From Cauispirillum nitrogeniifigens (GTDB lineage: Bacteria > Pseudomonadota > Alphaproteobacteria > Rhodospirillales > Rhodospirillaceae), in contig NZ_JBLOOT010000002.1 of assembly GCF_049800675.1 (NCBI RefSeq), positions 1 through 64,000 on the forward strand: a stretch of DNA of 64,000 nt. The letters run 5' to 3'. The notes under the pieces were generated by a model that was given only the letters and a program-made list of their open reading frames with translations, was not told the DNA's origin and ran no database searches. Made by a program: the position numbers and the translations under genes. Below are positions 35,130-44,795 of this stretch, piece by piece (position 1 is the stretch's first letter; the number at the start of each line of letters is the position of its first letter).

Positions 35130-36121
35130 CGCGGGTCCCTCCGTCGCACGTCGGCCGGGACATGGGTGTCCAGCCAGTTCGCCACCGGGGCCACCGCCGG
35201 ATGGGCGCAGGCGGCTTCCAGCAGGCGCCAGACGCGCGGGATGTGTTGCAGGTAGATCGGCTTGCCGTCGCGCTTCCACAACCGGGTGAAGATGCCGATG
35301 ACCTTGGCATGGCGCTGGGCGGCCAGCACCGCCCAGGAGGCATCGAAGTCCTCGCGGCTGACGCCCCCCCCAATGGTGACAGCGGCGAAGGCACGATCCT
35401 TCATGGCCGCCACCAGCGCCGGGTCGATGTCGCGGCGGGCATCTTCCATCAGGCTCATGGCGTCGTAGGTCAGCGGCCCGCGCACGGCGTCCTGGAAGTC
35501 CAGCAGACCGCAGGCGGCCAGCCCCTCGCGCCCCGGCACGATCATCAGGTTGTCGACGTGGTAGTCGCGCAGGACCAGCACCTCCGGCACGGCGCGCGCC
35601 ACCGGCAGCAGCGCGCGCCAGGCGTCGTCCCAGGCGGCGCGGGCATCCCCGGACACCGCCTCGCCGACGGCCGGCAGGAACCAGTCGGGCAGCAGCCCGG
35701 CCTCGGTCAGCAGGCGCTGGTCGTCGTAGGGCGGCGCCTCGATGGGCGCCGGGTGGCGGTGCAGTTCGGCCAGCACGTCCACGGCCAGGGCATAGAGCGC
35801 GGCCTCGTCGGCGCCGCCCGCCAGCAGGCGGGTGTAGGTGTCGTCGCCCAGGTCGTCGAGCAGCAGGAACCCCGCCGCCACGTCCTCGGCCAGGATGCGC
35901 GGCGCCGACAGGCCGACCGACGCCAGATGGTGGGCGATGGCGATGAACGGGCGGACGTCCTCCTGCGGCGCCGGGGCATCCATCAGCACGGCCCGCTCGC
36001 CGGCGCGCTGGAGACGGTAGTACTTGCGGAAGGACGCATCGCCGGCCAGCAGCCGGCGGTCGGCGTCACCCCAGCCGGCGAAAGCCTGGAAGCGGTCCAT
36101 CAGGTCGGTGCGGGGGGTCAT
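35126..36121 (-). CDS. amgK: Anomeric MurNAc/GlcNAc kinase
   Basis: A 331-residue aminoglycoside-phosphotransferase-like kinase. It shows the nucleotide-site GDASFRKYYRL, the catalytic loop VLVLRDYHVDNLMIVPG (Asp in RDYHxDN) and the metal-binding LLDFQDAVRGPLTYDAMSL. This layout with an adjoining MurU gene marks AmgK, which phosphorylates MurNAc at C1 during peptidoglycan recycling. The start at 36121 overlaps the tsaE stop by 4 nt, and its stop overlaps the murU start by 4 nt, so all three are coupled. Confidence 0.88.
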   Translation of the reverse strand: MTPRTDLMDRFQAFAGWGDADRRLLAGDASFRKYYRLQRAGERAVLMDAPAPQEDVRPFIAIAHHLASVGLSAPRILAEDVAAGFLLLDDLGDDTYTRLLAGGADEAALYALAVDVLAELHRHPAPIEAPPYDDQRLLTEAGLLPDWFLPAVGEAVSGDARAAWDDAWRALLPVARAVPEVLVLRDYHVDNLMIVPGREGLAACGLLDFQDAVRGPLTYDAMSLMEDARRDIDPALVAAMKDRAFAAVTIGGGVSREDFDASWAVLAAQRHAKVIGIFTRLWKRDGKPIYLQHIPRVWRLLEAACAHPAVAPVANWLDTHVPADVRRRDPR

Positions 36122-36609
36122 TCGGGCAGGGCCTCCAGGGCGGCGCGGATGCGCGCGGGCAGGGTGCCGCCGCCGGACAGCGCGGCCCGGCGGCGGGTTG
36201 TTCCATCGGGGATGGTCAGGGCGATGCGCAAGGCCCGGCGCGGCAGCCAGCCGCCCAGGCGGTCGGGCCATTCGACCAGGGCGATGCCGCCGGAGAAGGC
36301 TTCGTCGATGTCCAGTTCGACGGCATCGTCGGGGCTTTCCAGGCGATAGAGGTCGAAGTGCCAGTAGGTCGCCCCGTTGGCGCCGTCGTAGGTCTGCACC
36401 AGGGTGAAGGTGGGGCTGGGCACTTCCTCGTCGGGCTGTCCCGTGGCGGCGCGGACCAGGGCGCGGACCAGGGCGGTCTTGCCAGCCCCCAGGTCGCCGT
36501 CCAGCGCCACCACGTCGCCGGGCGCCAGCACGGCGGCCAGGGCGGCGCCCAGGCGGGCGGTGGCGGCTTCGTCGGGCAGGTCGACGACAAGGCAAGGGGC
36601 TTCGCTCAT
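36118..36609 (-). CDS. tsaE: tRNA threonylcarbamoyladenosine biosynthesis ATPase TsaE
   Basis: 163 residues. A P-loop ATPase of the YjeE family that works with TsaB and TsaD to make t6A37 in ANN-decoding tRNAs. Walker A is ALDGDLGAGKTALVRAL, followed by SPTFTLVQTYDG and the HFDLYRLE motif that follows it in all TsaE. The start at 36609 (MSEAPCL) gives family length; the longer frame adds a basic leader in the promoter region. First gene of tsaE-amgK-murU. Confidence 0.93.
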   Translation of the reverse strand: MSEAPCLVVDLPDEAATARLGAALAAVLAPGDVVALDGDLGAGKTALVRALVRAATGQPDEEVPSPTFTLVQTYDGANGATYWHFDLYRLESPDDAVELDIDEAFSGGIALVEWPDRLGGWLPRRALRIALTIPDGTTRRRAALSGGGTLPARIRAALEALPE

Positions 36610-36733
36610 GCCCCATGATTTACCGCGCCTGCGGGGGGCCCCGCAACGTCTGTTAGAGGCTCCGTCACGGGGCTTGATCCGAAGCGCGCGACCGACAATC
36701 ATCGCCCTTTGCATTCACCTGGGACAAACTGCC

Positions 36734-37756
36734 ATGATCGAACGCCTCCACCACACCGATGCCGTCGTCATCGGCGCCGGCCCCGTCGGCCTGTTCACCG
36801 TGTTCCAGTGCGGCATGGTGCGCATCCGGTGTCATGTGGTGGACGTCCTGGACGCCGTCGGCGGCCAGTGCACGGCGCTCTATCCCGAAAAGCCCATCTA
36901 CGACGTGCCGGCTCATCCGTCGATCCTGGCCGGCGACCTGATCGAGAAGCTGGAGGCCCAGGCCGCGCCCTTCCGCCCAACTTTCCACCTCGGCCAGCAG
37001 GTGGTCGCCGTGACCCGCACCGACGAAGGCCGCTGGCTGGTCGAGACCGACAAGGGCACGCGCATCGACGCCGCCGTGGTCATCATCGCCGCCGGCGTCG
37101 GCGCCTTCGGCCCCAACCGGCCGCCGCTGGCCGGGCTGGAGCGCTATGAGGGCAAGTCCATCTTCTACTTCGTGAAAAGCCGCCAGGCCTTCCGCGGCAA
37201 GAAGGTGGTCATCGCCGGCGGCGGCGACTCCGCCGTCGACTGGGCCATCTCCCTGGCCGAACTGGCCGAGAAGGTCATGGTGGTGCACCGCCGGCCCAAG
37301 TTCCGCTGCGCCCCGGAAAGCGCGGCCCGCCTGCACGAACTGGCCGAGGCCGGCAAGATCGAGCTGGTGGTGCCCTACCAGTTGCACGGCCTGGAGGGCG
37401 ATGCCGAGGCCGGGCGCCTCAGCGGCGTGGTGGTCGCCGACCTTGACGGCGCCACCCGCACGCTCGACGCCGACGTCCTGCTGCCGTTCTTCGGCCTGGC
37501 CACCAACCTCGGCCCCATCGCCGACTGGGGCCTGACCATGGACAGGAACACCATCCGCGTCGACCAGAGCACGGCGGCAACCAGCGCGCCGGGCATCTTC
37601 GCCGTCGGCGACATCTGCACCTATCCCCACAAGATCAAGCTCATCCTCACCGGCTTTGCCGAGGCCGCGCAGGCCGCCCATGCCGCCTTCGCCGTGGTCC
37701 ACCCGGACGAAGCGCTGCACTTTGAACATTCCACCACCACGGGCCTGCCGGTTTAA
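36734..37756 (+). CDS. Ferredoxin-NADP(+) reductase, thioredoxin-reductase type
   Basis: 340 residues with two dinucleotide-binding domains. FAD site: DAVVIGAGPVGLFTVFQCG; NADPH site: VVIAGGGDSAVDWAISL. VGGQCTALYPEKPIYDVP is diagnostic for the YumC-type FNR family, and the protein lacks the CxxC of thioredoxin reductase. The C-terminus has the FAD-contacting GIFAVGDICTYPHKIKLILTG. It transfers electrons between NADPH and ferredoxin/flavodoxin. The start is ATG 36734, in good context. It is divergent from the tsaE operon. Confidence 0.93.
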   Translation: MIERLHHTDAVVIGAGPVGLFTVFQCGMVRIRCHVVDVLDAVGGQCTALYPEKPIYDVPAHPSILAGDLIEKLEAQAAPFRPTFHLGQQVVAVTRTDEGRWLVETDKGTRIDAAVVIIAAGVGAFGPNRPPLAGLERYEGKSIFYFVKSRQAFRGKKVVIAGGGDSAVDWAISLAELAEKVMVVHRRPKFRCAPESAARLHELAEAGKIELVVPYQLHGLEGDAEAGRLSGVVVADLDGATRTLDADVLLPFFGLATNLGPIADWGLTMDRNTIRVDQSTAATSAPGIFAVGDICTYPHKIKLILTGFAEAAQAAHAAFAVVHPDEALHFEHSTTTGLPV

Positions 37757-37763
37757 GATATAC

Positions 37764-37795
37764 TCCCCCCGAAACTAGGGGCTTCTGAGGGGGGA
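37764..37795 (+). promoter_or_regulatory. Possible Shine-Dalgarno-masking hairpin before the hybrid kinase
   Basis: TCCCCCC (37764-37770) can pair with GGGGGGA (37789-37795), the purine-rich ribosome site that ends 5 nt before the TTG start at 37801. The 18-nt loop contains a second GGGG. The pairing would hide the ribosome site, so translation of the kinase could depend on a factor or on coupling. It could also act as a weak terminator for the reductase gene. Seen by eye only. Confidence 0.4.
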
Positions 37796-37800
37796 AGGCC

Positions 37801-38937
<1,137 letters not shown>

Positions 38938-38950
38938 GTCCAGGTGCCGC

Positions 38951-39100
38951 CTACTTCTCCCCGCGCCGGCGGCGGACCCACAGGGCCAGGGCGTAGCCGA
39001 CCACGATGGCGGCGGCGAGGCTGAAGAAGATGCGGTCGCCGAGCCACAGGCCGAGTCCGACGCAGGACCCGGCCAGGACGGCGATGAGGGCGTGCCTCAT
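38951..39100 (-). CDS. Very small single-pass membrane protein, coupled to SYLF gene
   Basis: A 49-residue protein found by reading the minus strand: MRHALIAVLAGSCVGLGLW followed by LGDRIFFSLAAAIVVGYALALW and a basic tail of several arginines. Its two hydrophobic stretches could form one or two membrane helices with the basic end in the cytoplasm. The ATG overlaps the TGA of the upstream SYLF gene as ATGA, which is the main support. No function is known; it may be a partner or anchor for the SYLF protein. Confidence 0.65.
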   Translation of the reverse strand: MRHALIAVLAGSCVGLGLWLGDRIFFSLAAAIVVGYALALWVRRRRGEK

Positions 39101-40080
39101 CGCGCCGGCGGCAGCGGGGCGCTGTCGATCGGGGCGATCAGCAGCGGGCCGCCGGTGCGGCGCGGCGCCGGCTCGGGGGCCGGCTGGGGCTGGGGCTGGT
39201 ATTGGGGCTGGGGCTGATACTGGGACGGCGCCGGCTGGCCGTAGGCCGGCGGCGGGTCCAGGGGCTGGCTCTGCACCGGCTCGACGGTCACCGGCGGCAG
39301 GTCCGGCTCCTGGGCCATGGGGCTCGGCTCCACGGCGGGCTCCATGCCGGGCTGGCGGCCGTCGGCCGGGGCGCCGGTGTTCACCGTCAGCGCGTGGTAG
39401 AGGCTGTCGGCCACCGCCGGCGGCGGATAGCGGCGGTCGAACAGGATGCCGCGCGGCGACGCGCCGGGGCCGTAGATGCCTTCGTTCCAGTCGGCGCGCG
39501 TCTCGATGACCGTGCCCTCGAAGGCGCCGCCGCCGAAGGCACCGGCCGAGTGAGCGAAGGCGACGATGTCGGCGCCGGTGGCCGAAGTGGTGGCCCCTTC
39601 GATGTTGGCGCCGAAGGTGGCGAAGGACACGCCGGCGCCGGCGCCGAACTTGAACTTGTCCTGGAGGATGGCCTCCAGGCCGGCGTCGGTCATGATCATG
39701 AAGATCATGCGGGCTTCCTGGCCGCCGAACTGCAAGCCCAGGCTGCCGCCCACCAGGCGGAAGAAGGCGGGCGCCGAGAAGCGGCCGCTGTCGTCGCGCA
39801 CCGCCAGCACCCCCTTGCCGTAGGACCCGCCGATGAAGAACGCCCCCTTGTAGAAGCTGGGGACGATCAGCACGGCGCGGGCCCGGGCCAGGAAGGGGTC
39901 CATGTCCCGCTTGAAGTTGGCATCGGCGCGCAGGCGTTCCACCGTGGCGGTGGCCCCGGCGATGGCCGCCTCGGCGTCGGCCTTGGGGCTGGCCTGGGCG
40001 GGCAGGGGCAGCAGCGCCACGGCCACGGCGGCCAGGGCGAGGGACAGAAGTCGCAGCAGGTCACGGACGCGAGACGGCAT
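39097..40080 (-). CDS. SYLF (Ysc84) domain exported protein with Pro/Gln-rich tail
   Basis: 327 residues. The start at 40080 is chosen for its GAGGA site and the signal peptide that follows (MPSRVRDLLRLLSLALAAVAV... ending in AQA). The SYLF domain includes ARAVLIVPSFYKGAFFIGGSYGKGVLAVR, QEARMIFMIMTDAGLEAIL and GAGAGVSFATFGANIEGATTS, a lipid-binding family of periplasmic or cell-surface proteins. After about residue 225 a low-complexity tail contains QYQPQPQY-like repeats and ends in a short conserved-looking LLIAPIDSAPLP. It overlaps the small membrane protein by ATGA. Confidence 0.83.
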   Translation of the reverse strand: MPSRVRDLLRLLSLALAAVAVALLPLPAQASPKADAEAAIAGATATVERLRADANFKRDMDPFLARARAVLIVPSFYKGAFFIGGSYGKGVLAVRDDSGRFSAPAFFRLVGGSLGLQFGGQEARMIFMIMTDAGLEAILQDKFKFGAGAGVSFATFGANIEGATTSATGADIVAFAHSAGAFGGGAFEGTVIETRADWNEGIYGPGASPRGILFDRRYPPPAVADSLYHALTVNTGAPADGRQPGMEPAVEPSPMAQEPDLPPVTVEPVQSQPLDPPPAYGQPAPSQYQPQPQYQPQPQPAPEPAPRRTGGPLLIAPIDSAPLPPAR

Positions 40081-40203
40081 GGTCAAGTCCTCGAACACGG
40101 GGGCGCACACTTTTAGCGCACCTTGGCCGAAAGATCACCGCCTTACCCCTACGATCCGATTGCGGCAAGAGAATGGACACCGGGAGGGGACACGGGGCGG
40201 ACG

Positions 40204-40722
40204 CTACTTCAGCCGCAGCGGCAGGCCGGCGGCGATGAACTCCACGCGGTCGGCCAGGGCCGCCACCGCCTGGTTCAAGCGCCCGGCCTCGTCGCGGAAG
40301 CGCCGCGCCAGGGCGTTGTCGGGCACGATGCCCAGGCCGACCTCGTTGGCGACGCACAGCACCGGCCCCGGCGCGGCGGCCAGGGCGGCGCACAGGCGGC
40401 CGACCTCCGCCGGGACGTCGCGGTCGGCCAGCAGGACGTTGGTCAGCCACAGGGTCAGGCAGTCGACCAGCACCGGCCGCCCGCCGAGGTCGCGGCCCAG
40501 CACCCCGGCCAGATCCAGGGGTTCCTCGATGGTGTCCCAGGCCCCGCCGTCGCGGCGGTCGCGGTGCAGGGCGATGCGGGCGGCCATCTCGTCGTCCCAG
40601 ACCTCGGAGGTGGCGACGTAGACCGCCGGCCGCCCGGCGATCAGCCGCTCCGCATGCGCCGACTTGCCCGAGCGGGCACCGCCGAGGATCAGGGTCAGGC
40701 GCGGCAACTCCTGCGCCGTCAT
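40204..40722 (-). CDS. cobU: Adenosylcobinamide kinase / adenosylcobinamide-phosphate guanylyltransferase
   Basis: 172 residues (also called CobP). Phosphorylates adenosylcobinamide and attaches GMP, a late step of cobalamin nucleotide-loop assembly. Walker A is LTLILGGARSGKSAHAERL, followed by VYVATSEVWDDEMAARI, HRDRRDGGAWDTIEEP (with the phosphoramidate His) and LVDCLTLWLTNVL. The start at 40722 overlaps the upstream phosphatase stop by 4 nt. Co-oriented with cobS. Confidence 0.95.
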   Translation of the reverse strand: MTAQELPRLTLILGGARSGKSAHAERLIAGRPAVYVATSEVWDDEMAARIALHRDRRDGGAWDTIEEPLDLAGVLGRDLGGRPVLVDCLTLWLTNVLLADRDVPAEVGRLCAALAAAPGPVLCVANEVGLGIVPDNALARRFRDEAGRLNQAVAALADRVEFIAAGLPLRLK

Positions 40723-41351
40723 GGCCCGTCCCCTTCCACACCGCCAAGATTGACCCAGCGGATGCGCGCCCCGCCGTCGGGGAACACGTCGATGCGGGTC
40801 AGCGACAGCGGGGCGATGACGAAACCCAGCGCCGGCGCCGGGTCGGCGGCCACGCCGAGGGCCTGGGCCAGGGCGGCGCGGATGGTTCCGGCGTGGCAGG
40901 GCACCACCACGTCGCGGCCGGCATGGGCGGCGGCCAGCCGGGCGATGGCCGCACCGACGCGCGCCACCTGATCGGCGAAGCTCTCGCCGCCCGGCGGCCG
41001 GGCCAGGGCCGGACGGTCCCAGAAGCCGAGCGCCGCCGCCTCGGCCTCCAGGTCGGCCCAGGTGCGGCCGGTCCAGGCGCCGAAGTCCTGCTCCATCAGC
41101 GCCGGGTCGGTGGCCGCCGGCTCCAGGCCCAGGGCGCGGGCGGTGTCGACGGCGCGGCGCAGGGGGCTGGACACCACCACCGCCCCGGCCGGCAGACGGG
41201 CGCGGGTATCGGCAACCACCTCGGCCGGCAGGTCGCAGGGCACGTCGGTCTGCCCCTTGATGGTGCCGGGGGTGATGGAGATCGGCCCGTGGCGGAGCCA
41301 CCAGAAGCGGGTCACGCCGGACTTCTCCAGCTTGCGCCACACGGGAACCAT
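40719..41351 (-). CDS. Histidine phosphatase, alpha-ribazole phosphatase-like
   Basis: 210 residues of the phosphoglycerate-mutase-like family. The RHG motif is FWWLRHGPISITPG with His21, and VVVPCHAGTIRAAL carries the second catalytic His. Lying between cobS and cobU in a coupled operon, it most likely removes the phosphate from alpha-ribazole phosphate or adenosylcobalamin 5'-phosphate (CobC role). The start at 41351 is an ATG in good context. The stop overlaps the cobU start by 4 nt. Confidence 0.85.
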   Translation of the reverse strand: MVPVWRKLEKSGVTRFWWLRHGPISITPGTIKGQTDVPCDLPAEVVADTRARLPAGAVVVSSPLRRAVDTARALGLEPAATDPALMEQDFGAWTGRTWADLEAEAAALGFWDRPALARPPGGESFADQVARVGAAIARLAAAHAGRDVVVPCHAGTIRAALAQALGVAADPAPALGFVIAPLSLTRIDVFPDGGARIRWVNLGGVEGDGP

Positions 41352-41367
41352 GGGTCTGTCCTCCGCC

Positions 41368-42108
41368 TCATCGCGTCAGCACCACCAGCACGGCGACCTC
41401 GGCCACCAGCACCGCCGCGCCCAGCACGTCCCCGGTATAGCCGCCGATGGCGCGGCGAGCCAGGGCGACGACGGCGAAGGTCGCCAGCAGCGCCAACCCG
41501 CAGGCCAGGAAGCCGTCCCTCCCCGCCAGCCCCAGCGCCAGGGCCAGGGCGAGGCCCCAGGCGATCGCGGCGGCCCCCGGCACGCCCGTGCCGGCCCCGG
41601 CGCCCAGGCCGTCGGTCCGCGCCGGCCCGGCCAGCAGCATCGCCAGCGGCGGCGCGGCGCGGCCCAACGCCCCGGCGGCGACCAGCGCGGCGGCGGCCGT
41701 GAGGGCATCGGCCTGGGCCAGGGCGGCGACCTTGAGGCCCAGGGCGACGATCAGCGCCAGCACGCCGTAGCTGCCGATGCGCGAGTCCCGCATGATCTCC
41801 AGTTTGCGGTCGCGGGTCTGGCCGCCGCCGAAGCCGTCGGCGACGTCGGCCAGTCCGTCCTCGTGCAGGCCCCCCGTCACCCACAGCGCCACCCCCAGGG
41901 CCAGCAGGGCGCCAACCCACGGCCCCAGGCCGAGGGCGGAGGCGGCGACCAGCACCCCCGCGCCGATCAGCCCGACCCCGGCGCCGACCAGCGGAAAGGC
42001 CCACATGGCCCCGGCCAGCGGCGGCGGGTCGGCCGGCAGGCGCGGCAGCGGCAGGCGGGTGAGGAAGACGGCCGCCAGGTGGAGGTCTGCGGCGAATCGG
42101 CGAATCAT
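41368..42108 (-). CDS. cobS: Adenosylcobinamide-GDP ribazoletransferase (cobalamin synthase)
   Basis: 246-residue inner-membrane enzyme that joins adenosylcobinamide-GDP and alpha-ribazole to give cobalamin. Diagnostic elements are FLTRLPLPRLPADPP near the N-terminus, GGLHEDGLADVADGFGGG with its acidic metal cluster, and DSRIGSYGVLAL. About five to six hydrophobic helices follow. The start is ATG 42108. It is divergent from cobT with 66 bp between; there is no room there for a B12 riboswitch. Confidence 0.95.
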   Translation of the reverse strand: MIRRFAADLHLAAVFLTRLPLPRLPADPPPLAGAMWAFPLVGAGVGLIGAGVLVAASALGLGPWVGALLALGVALWVTGGLHEDGLADVADGFGGGQTRDRKLEIMRDSRIGSYGVLALIVALGLKVAALAQADALTAAAALVAAGALGRAAPPLAMLLAGPARTDGLGAGAGTGVPGAAAIAWGLALALALGLAGRDGFLACGLALLATFAVVALARRAIGGYTGDVLGAAVLVAEVAVLVVLTR

Positions 42109-42174
42109 TGGCGGGCGGGCATCCGGTGGAGTATGACGGGGCCATCCTTCCCCCTCCGCAGTCCGGGTGCAAGC

Positions 42175-43215
42175 ATGTCGTACACGTCCCCCGCCGTCCC
42201 GACCGTGTCCTCCCTGGAGGGCTTTGCCGCCCTGCTGGCCCGCCTGCCCGCCGCCGACGAGGCCGCCCGCGCCGCCGCCCTTTCCCGCGAGCCGCAGTTG
42301 ACCAAGCCGGCCGGCGCGCTGGGCCGGCTGGAGGATCTGGCCGCCTGGCTGGCCGCCTGGCAGGGCCGCCACCCGGCCGCCGTGGAGGCGCCGCGCTGCG
42401 CCATCTTCGCCGGCAACCACGGCGTCGCCGCACTCGGCGTGTCGGCCTATCCGGCCAGCGTGACGGCGCAGATGGTCGCCAACTTCGAGGCCGGCGGCGC
42501 GGCGGTCAACCAGCTCTGCCGGGCCAACGGCGTGGCCCTGGGCGTCACCGCCCTTGACCTGGACCGCCCGACGGCCGATTTCACCCAAGGCCCGGCGATG
42601 ACCGAGGCCGAGGTGGTCGCCGCCCTGAACGCCGGCCTGCGCGCCGCCACCGAGGGCGCGGCCGACCTGCTGTGCCTGGGCGAGATGGGCATCGCCAACA
42701 CCACCAGCGCCGCCGCCCTGTGCCTGGCCCTGTTCGGCGGCACGGCGCGCGGCTGGACCGGACCGGGCACCGGCGTCCACGGCGCGGCGCTCGACCGCAA
42801 GACCGAGGTCATCGCGGCGGGCGTGCAGCGCCATGCCGACGCCTTGGGCAAGCCGCTGGAGCTGCTGCGCCGCCTGGGCGGGCGCGAGCTGGCGGCGATT
42901 GCCGGAGCGGTGGCCGGGGCGCGGCTGGCCCGCCGGCCGGTGGTGCTCGACGGCTTCATCTGCACCGCCGCCGCCGCCGTGCTGGAGGCGCACACCCCCG
43001 GCGCCCTGGACCACTGCGTGCTGGCCCATGCCTCGGCCGAGCCGGGCCACCGCATGCTGTTCGAGCACCTGGGCCTGCGCCCGCTGCTCGACCTCGGCCT
43101 GCGGCTGGGCGAGGGCTCGGGGGCGGTGACGGCCGTCCCGTTGCTGCGCGCCGCCGCCACCTGCCACGCCGGCATGGCGACCTTCGCCGATGCCGGGGTG
43201 AGCGGGAAGGAGTGA
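42175..43215 (+). CDS. cobT: Nicotinate-nucleotide-dimethylbenzimidazole phosphoribosyltransferase
   Basis: 346 residues. Makes alpha-ribazole phosphate from nicotinate mononucleotide and dimethylbenzimidazole, the base CobS needs. It shows LTKPAGALGRLEDLAAWLA, FAGNHGVAALGVSAYP, CLGEMGIANTTSAAAL and the glycine-rich GTGVHG. The conserved C-terminal glutamate lies in GLRLGEGSGAVTAVPLL. The start at 42175 is chosen on family alignment. It is followed by a long hairpin repeat, then hemW. Confidence 0.95.
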   Translation: MSYTSPAVPTVSSLEGFAALLARLPAADEAARAAALSREPQLTKPAGALGRLEDLAAWLAAWQGRHPAAVEAPRCAIFAGNHGVAALGVSAYPASVTAQMVANFEAGGAAVNQLCRANGVALGVTALDLDRPTADFTQGPAMTEAEVVAALNAGLRAATEGAADLLCLGEMGIANTTSAAALCLALFGGTARGWTGPGTGVHGAALDRKTEVIAAGVQRHADALGKPLELLRRLGGRELAAIAGAVAGARLARRPVVLDGFICTAAAAVLEAHTPGALDHCVLAHASAEPGHRMLFEHLGLRPLLDLGLRLGEGSGAVTAVPLLRAAATCHAGMATFADAGVSGKE

Positions 43216-43229
43216 AATGGAGTGTATTG

Positions 43230-43374
43230 AACCACCAAGGCACCAAGACACCAAGAGGGCGGAGCGTTCGGCGCCGCAGGCAGAAAGGCGACGGCCGGTT
43301 TCTCTGCGCGGCGCGCGGCAGGGGTCACCGAGTCCGTCGCCGCAGCATCTTGGTGTCTTGGTGTCTTGGTGGTT
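43230..43374. repeat. Long inverted repeat with heptad-like ACCAAG arms
   Basis: A left arm at 43230-43255 and a right arm at 43349-43374 are reverse complements over 26 bp with one mismatch. Each arm is itself built from three near-repeats of CACCAAG/CTTGGTG. A 93-bp GC-rich spacer with no recognised gene separates them. The element fills the space between cobT and hemW, ending about 14 bp before the hemW start, so it must also carry or replace the hemW promoter. It looks like a miniature mobile or REP-type element. Confidence 0.8.
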
Positions 43375-43387
43375 CCCCTACAGCTGA

Positions 43388-44551
43388 TTGGGAACGCGGT
43401 TGGACACCATCGCCCTCTACATCCACTGGCCCTTCTGTCTGTCGAAGTGCCCCTACTGCGACTTCAACAGCCATGTCGCCGAGCGCATCGACCAGGGGCG
43501 CTGGCGGGAGGGCCTGCTGCGGGAGTTGGAGCGCGGGGCGGCGCGGGTGGGGCGGCGGCGGCTGACGTCGGTCTTCTTCGGCGGCGGCACGCCCTCGCTC
43601 ATGGACCCGGCGACCACGGCGGCGCTGATCGACCGCGCCACGGCCCTGTTCGAGCCCGCCGCCGACATCGAGATCACCCTGGAGGCCAACCCCGGCGCCG
43701 TCGACCGCGAGCGCTTCCAGGGCTTCCGCATCGCCGGGGTCAACCGCGTGTCGCTGGGCGTCCAGAGCCTGCACGAGGATGCCCTGCGCTTCCTGGAGCG
43801 GCGCCACGACGTCGCCGAGGCGCGGCGGGCGGTGGAGGCGGCGCAGGCGCTGTTCCCCCGCTCCTCCTTCGACCTCATCTACGCCCGTCCCGGCCAGGCG
43901 CCGGAGGACTGGCGGGGCGAACTGCGCGCCGCCCTGGCGATGGCCGGGGAGCACCTGTCGCTCTACCAGTTGACCATCGAGGACGGCACGCGCTTTGCCG
44001 CCGACCACCGGCGCGGCGCCTTCGCCCTGCCCGACGACGACAACGCCATCGCCCTGTGGGACGTCACCCAGGAGGAAACGGAGCGCGCCGGCCTGCCCCG
44101 CTACGAGGTGTCCAACCACGCCCGTCCCGGCGCGGAGAGCCGCCACAACCTGACCTACTGGCGCGGCGGCGACTACCTGGGCATCGGCCCCGGTGCCCAC
44201 GGACGCCTGACCGTGGGTGAGCATACCTATGCCACCCGCCAGCACCGGGCACCCGAGATTTGGCTCAAATTATCTGAATCGGAAGACGGGGCGACGCGGG
44301 AAAACATCGCCCTGACCGCCCGTGAACGGCAAGAGGAACTTGTCCTCATGGGCCTGCGGACCACGGCCGGCATTGATGCGGATCGCTTTGCCAGGCTGAG
44401 CGGCGGCGTGCCCCTGGACCAGGCCGTCGACGGCCGCGCCCTGGCGTGGCTGCGCGAGGAGGGTCTGGTCGCCGAAGGATGGCCCCTGCGGGTCACGTCG
44501 AAAGGGGTGCTCTGCCTCAACAGCGTGATTTCGGCCCTCCTCGACGCCTGA
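43388..44551 (+). CDS. hemW: HemW, radical SAM heme chaperone
   Basis: 387 residues, formerly annotated as oxygen-independent coproporphyrinogen III oxidase-like. The radical SAM cluster motif is Cys17-x3-Cys21-x2-Cys24 in FCLSKCPYCDFNSH, followed by FFGGGTPSLMDP, LEANPGAVD and GVNRVSLGVQSL. It lacks the CxxC-type extra features of true HemN, so heme delivery is the likely role. The start is uncertain: TTG 43388 or TTG 43400, both without a strong ribosome site; no ATG fits. The lack of a good start may reflect the repeat inserted just upstream. Confidence 0.92.
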   Translation: MGTRLDTIALYIHWPFCLSKCPYCDFNSHVAERIDQGRWREGLLRELERGAARVGRRRLTSVFFGGGTPSLMDPATTAALIDRATALFEPAADIEITLEANPGAVDRERFQGFRIAGVNRVSLGVQSLHEDALRFLERRHDVAEARRAVEAAQALFPRSSFDLIYARPGQAPEDWRGELRAALAMAGEHLSLYQLTIEDGTRFAADHRRGAFALPDDDNAIALWDVTQEETERAGLPRYEVSNHARPGAESRHNLTYWRGGDYLGIGPGAHGRLTVGEHTYATRQHRAPEIWLKLSESEDGATRENIALTARERQEELVLMGLRTTAGIDADRFARLSGGVPLDQAVDGRALAWLREEGLVAEGWPLRVTSKGVLCLNSVISALLDA

Positions 44552-44612
44552 GCCGGGCGGGGCGCATACTGGCCCGGCGATGGAGACCGCCCCTTCCCCT
44601 GGAGCCTGCCCG

Positions 44613-44795
44613 ATGCCGCGTCGTTCCCCGTCCCGCCTGCCTGCCGGAATGCTCGCCGCCGCCGCCCTGGAGGCCCTGGAGGAGCGGCCGTCCCTGCTGG
44701 ACCGCCTGCTGCCGCCGAGCCATGACAGCGTGCGCATCACGCTTGGCACCCCCATATCGGAGGCACCAGACCGCACCGAGCCGGGGGCGCCTTGA
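44613..44795 (+). CDS. Small hypothetical protein upstream of an exported protein
   Basis: A 60-residue frame beginning MPRRSPSRLPAGMLAAAALEALEE. There is a GGAG ribosome site before the ATG. It contains one hydrophobic/alanine stretch and an LLDRLLPPSHDSVRI segment. Support comes mainly from the TTGA overlap of its stop with the TTG start of the next gene, which suggests coupling. The frame also extends to an ATG at 44580. No family recognised; a non-coding reading is possible. Confidence 0.4.
   Translation: MPRRSPSRLPAGMLAAAALEALEERPSLLDRLLPPSHDSVRITLGTPISEAPDRTEPGAP

Noticed and set aside
42109..42174. Possible B12 riboswitch between cobS and cobT
   Set aside because: The gap is only 66 bp and contains none of the conserved B12-box sequence; there is no room for the aptamer.
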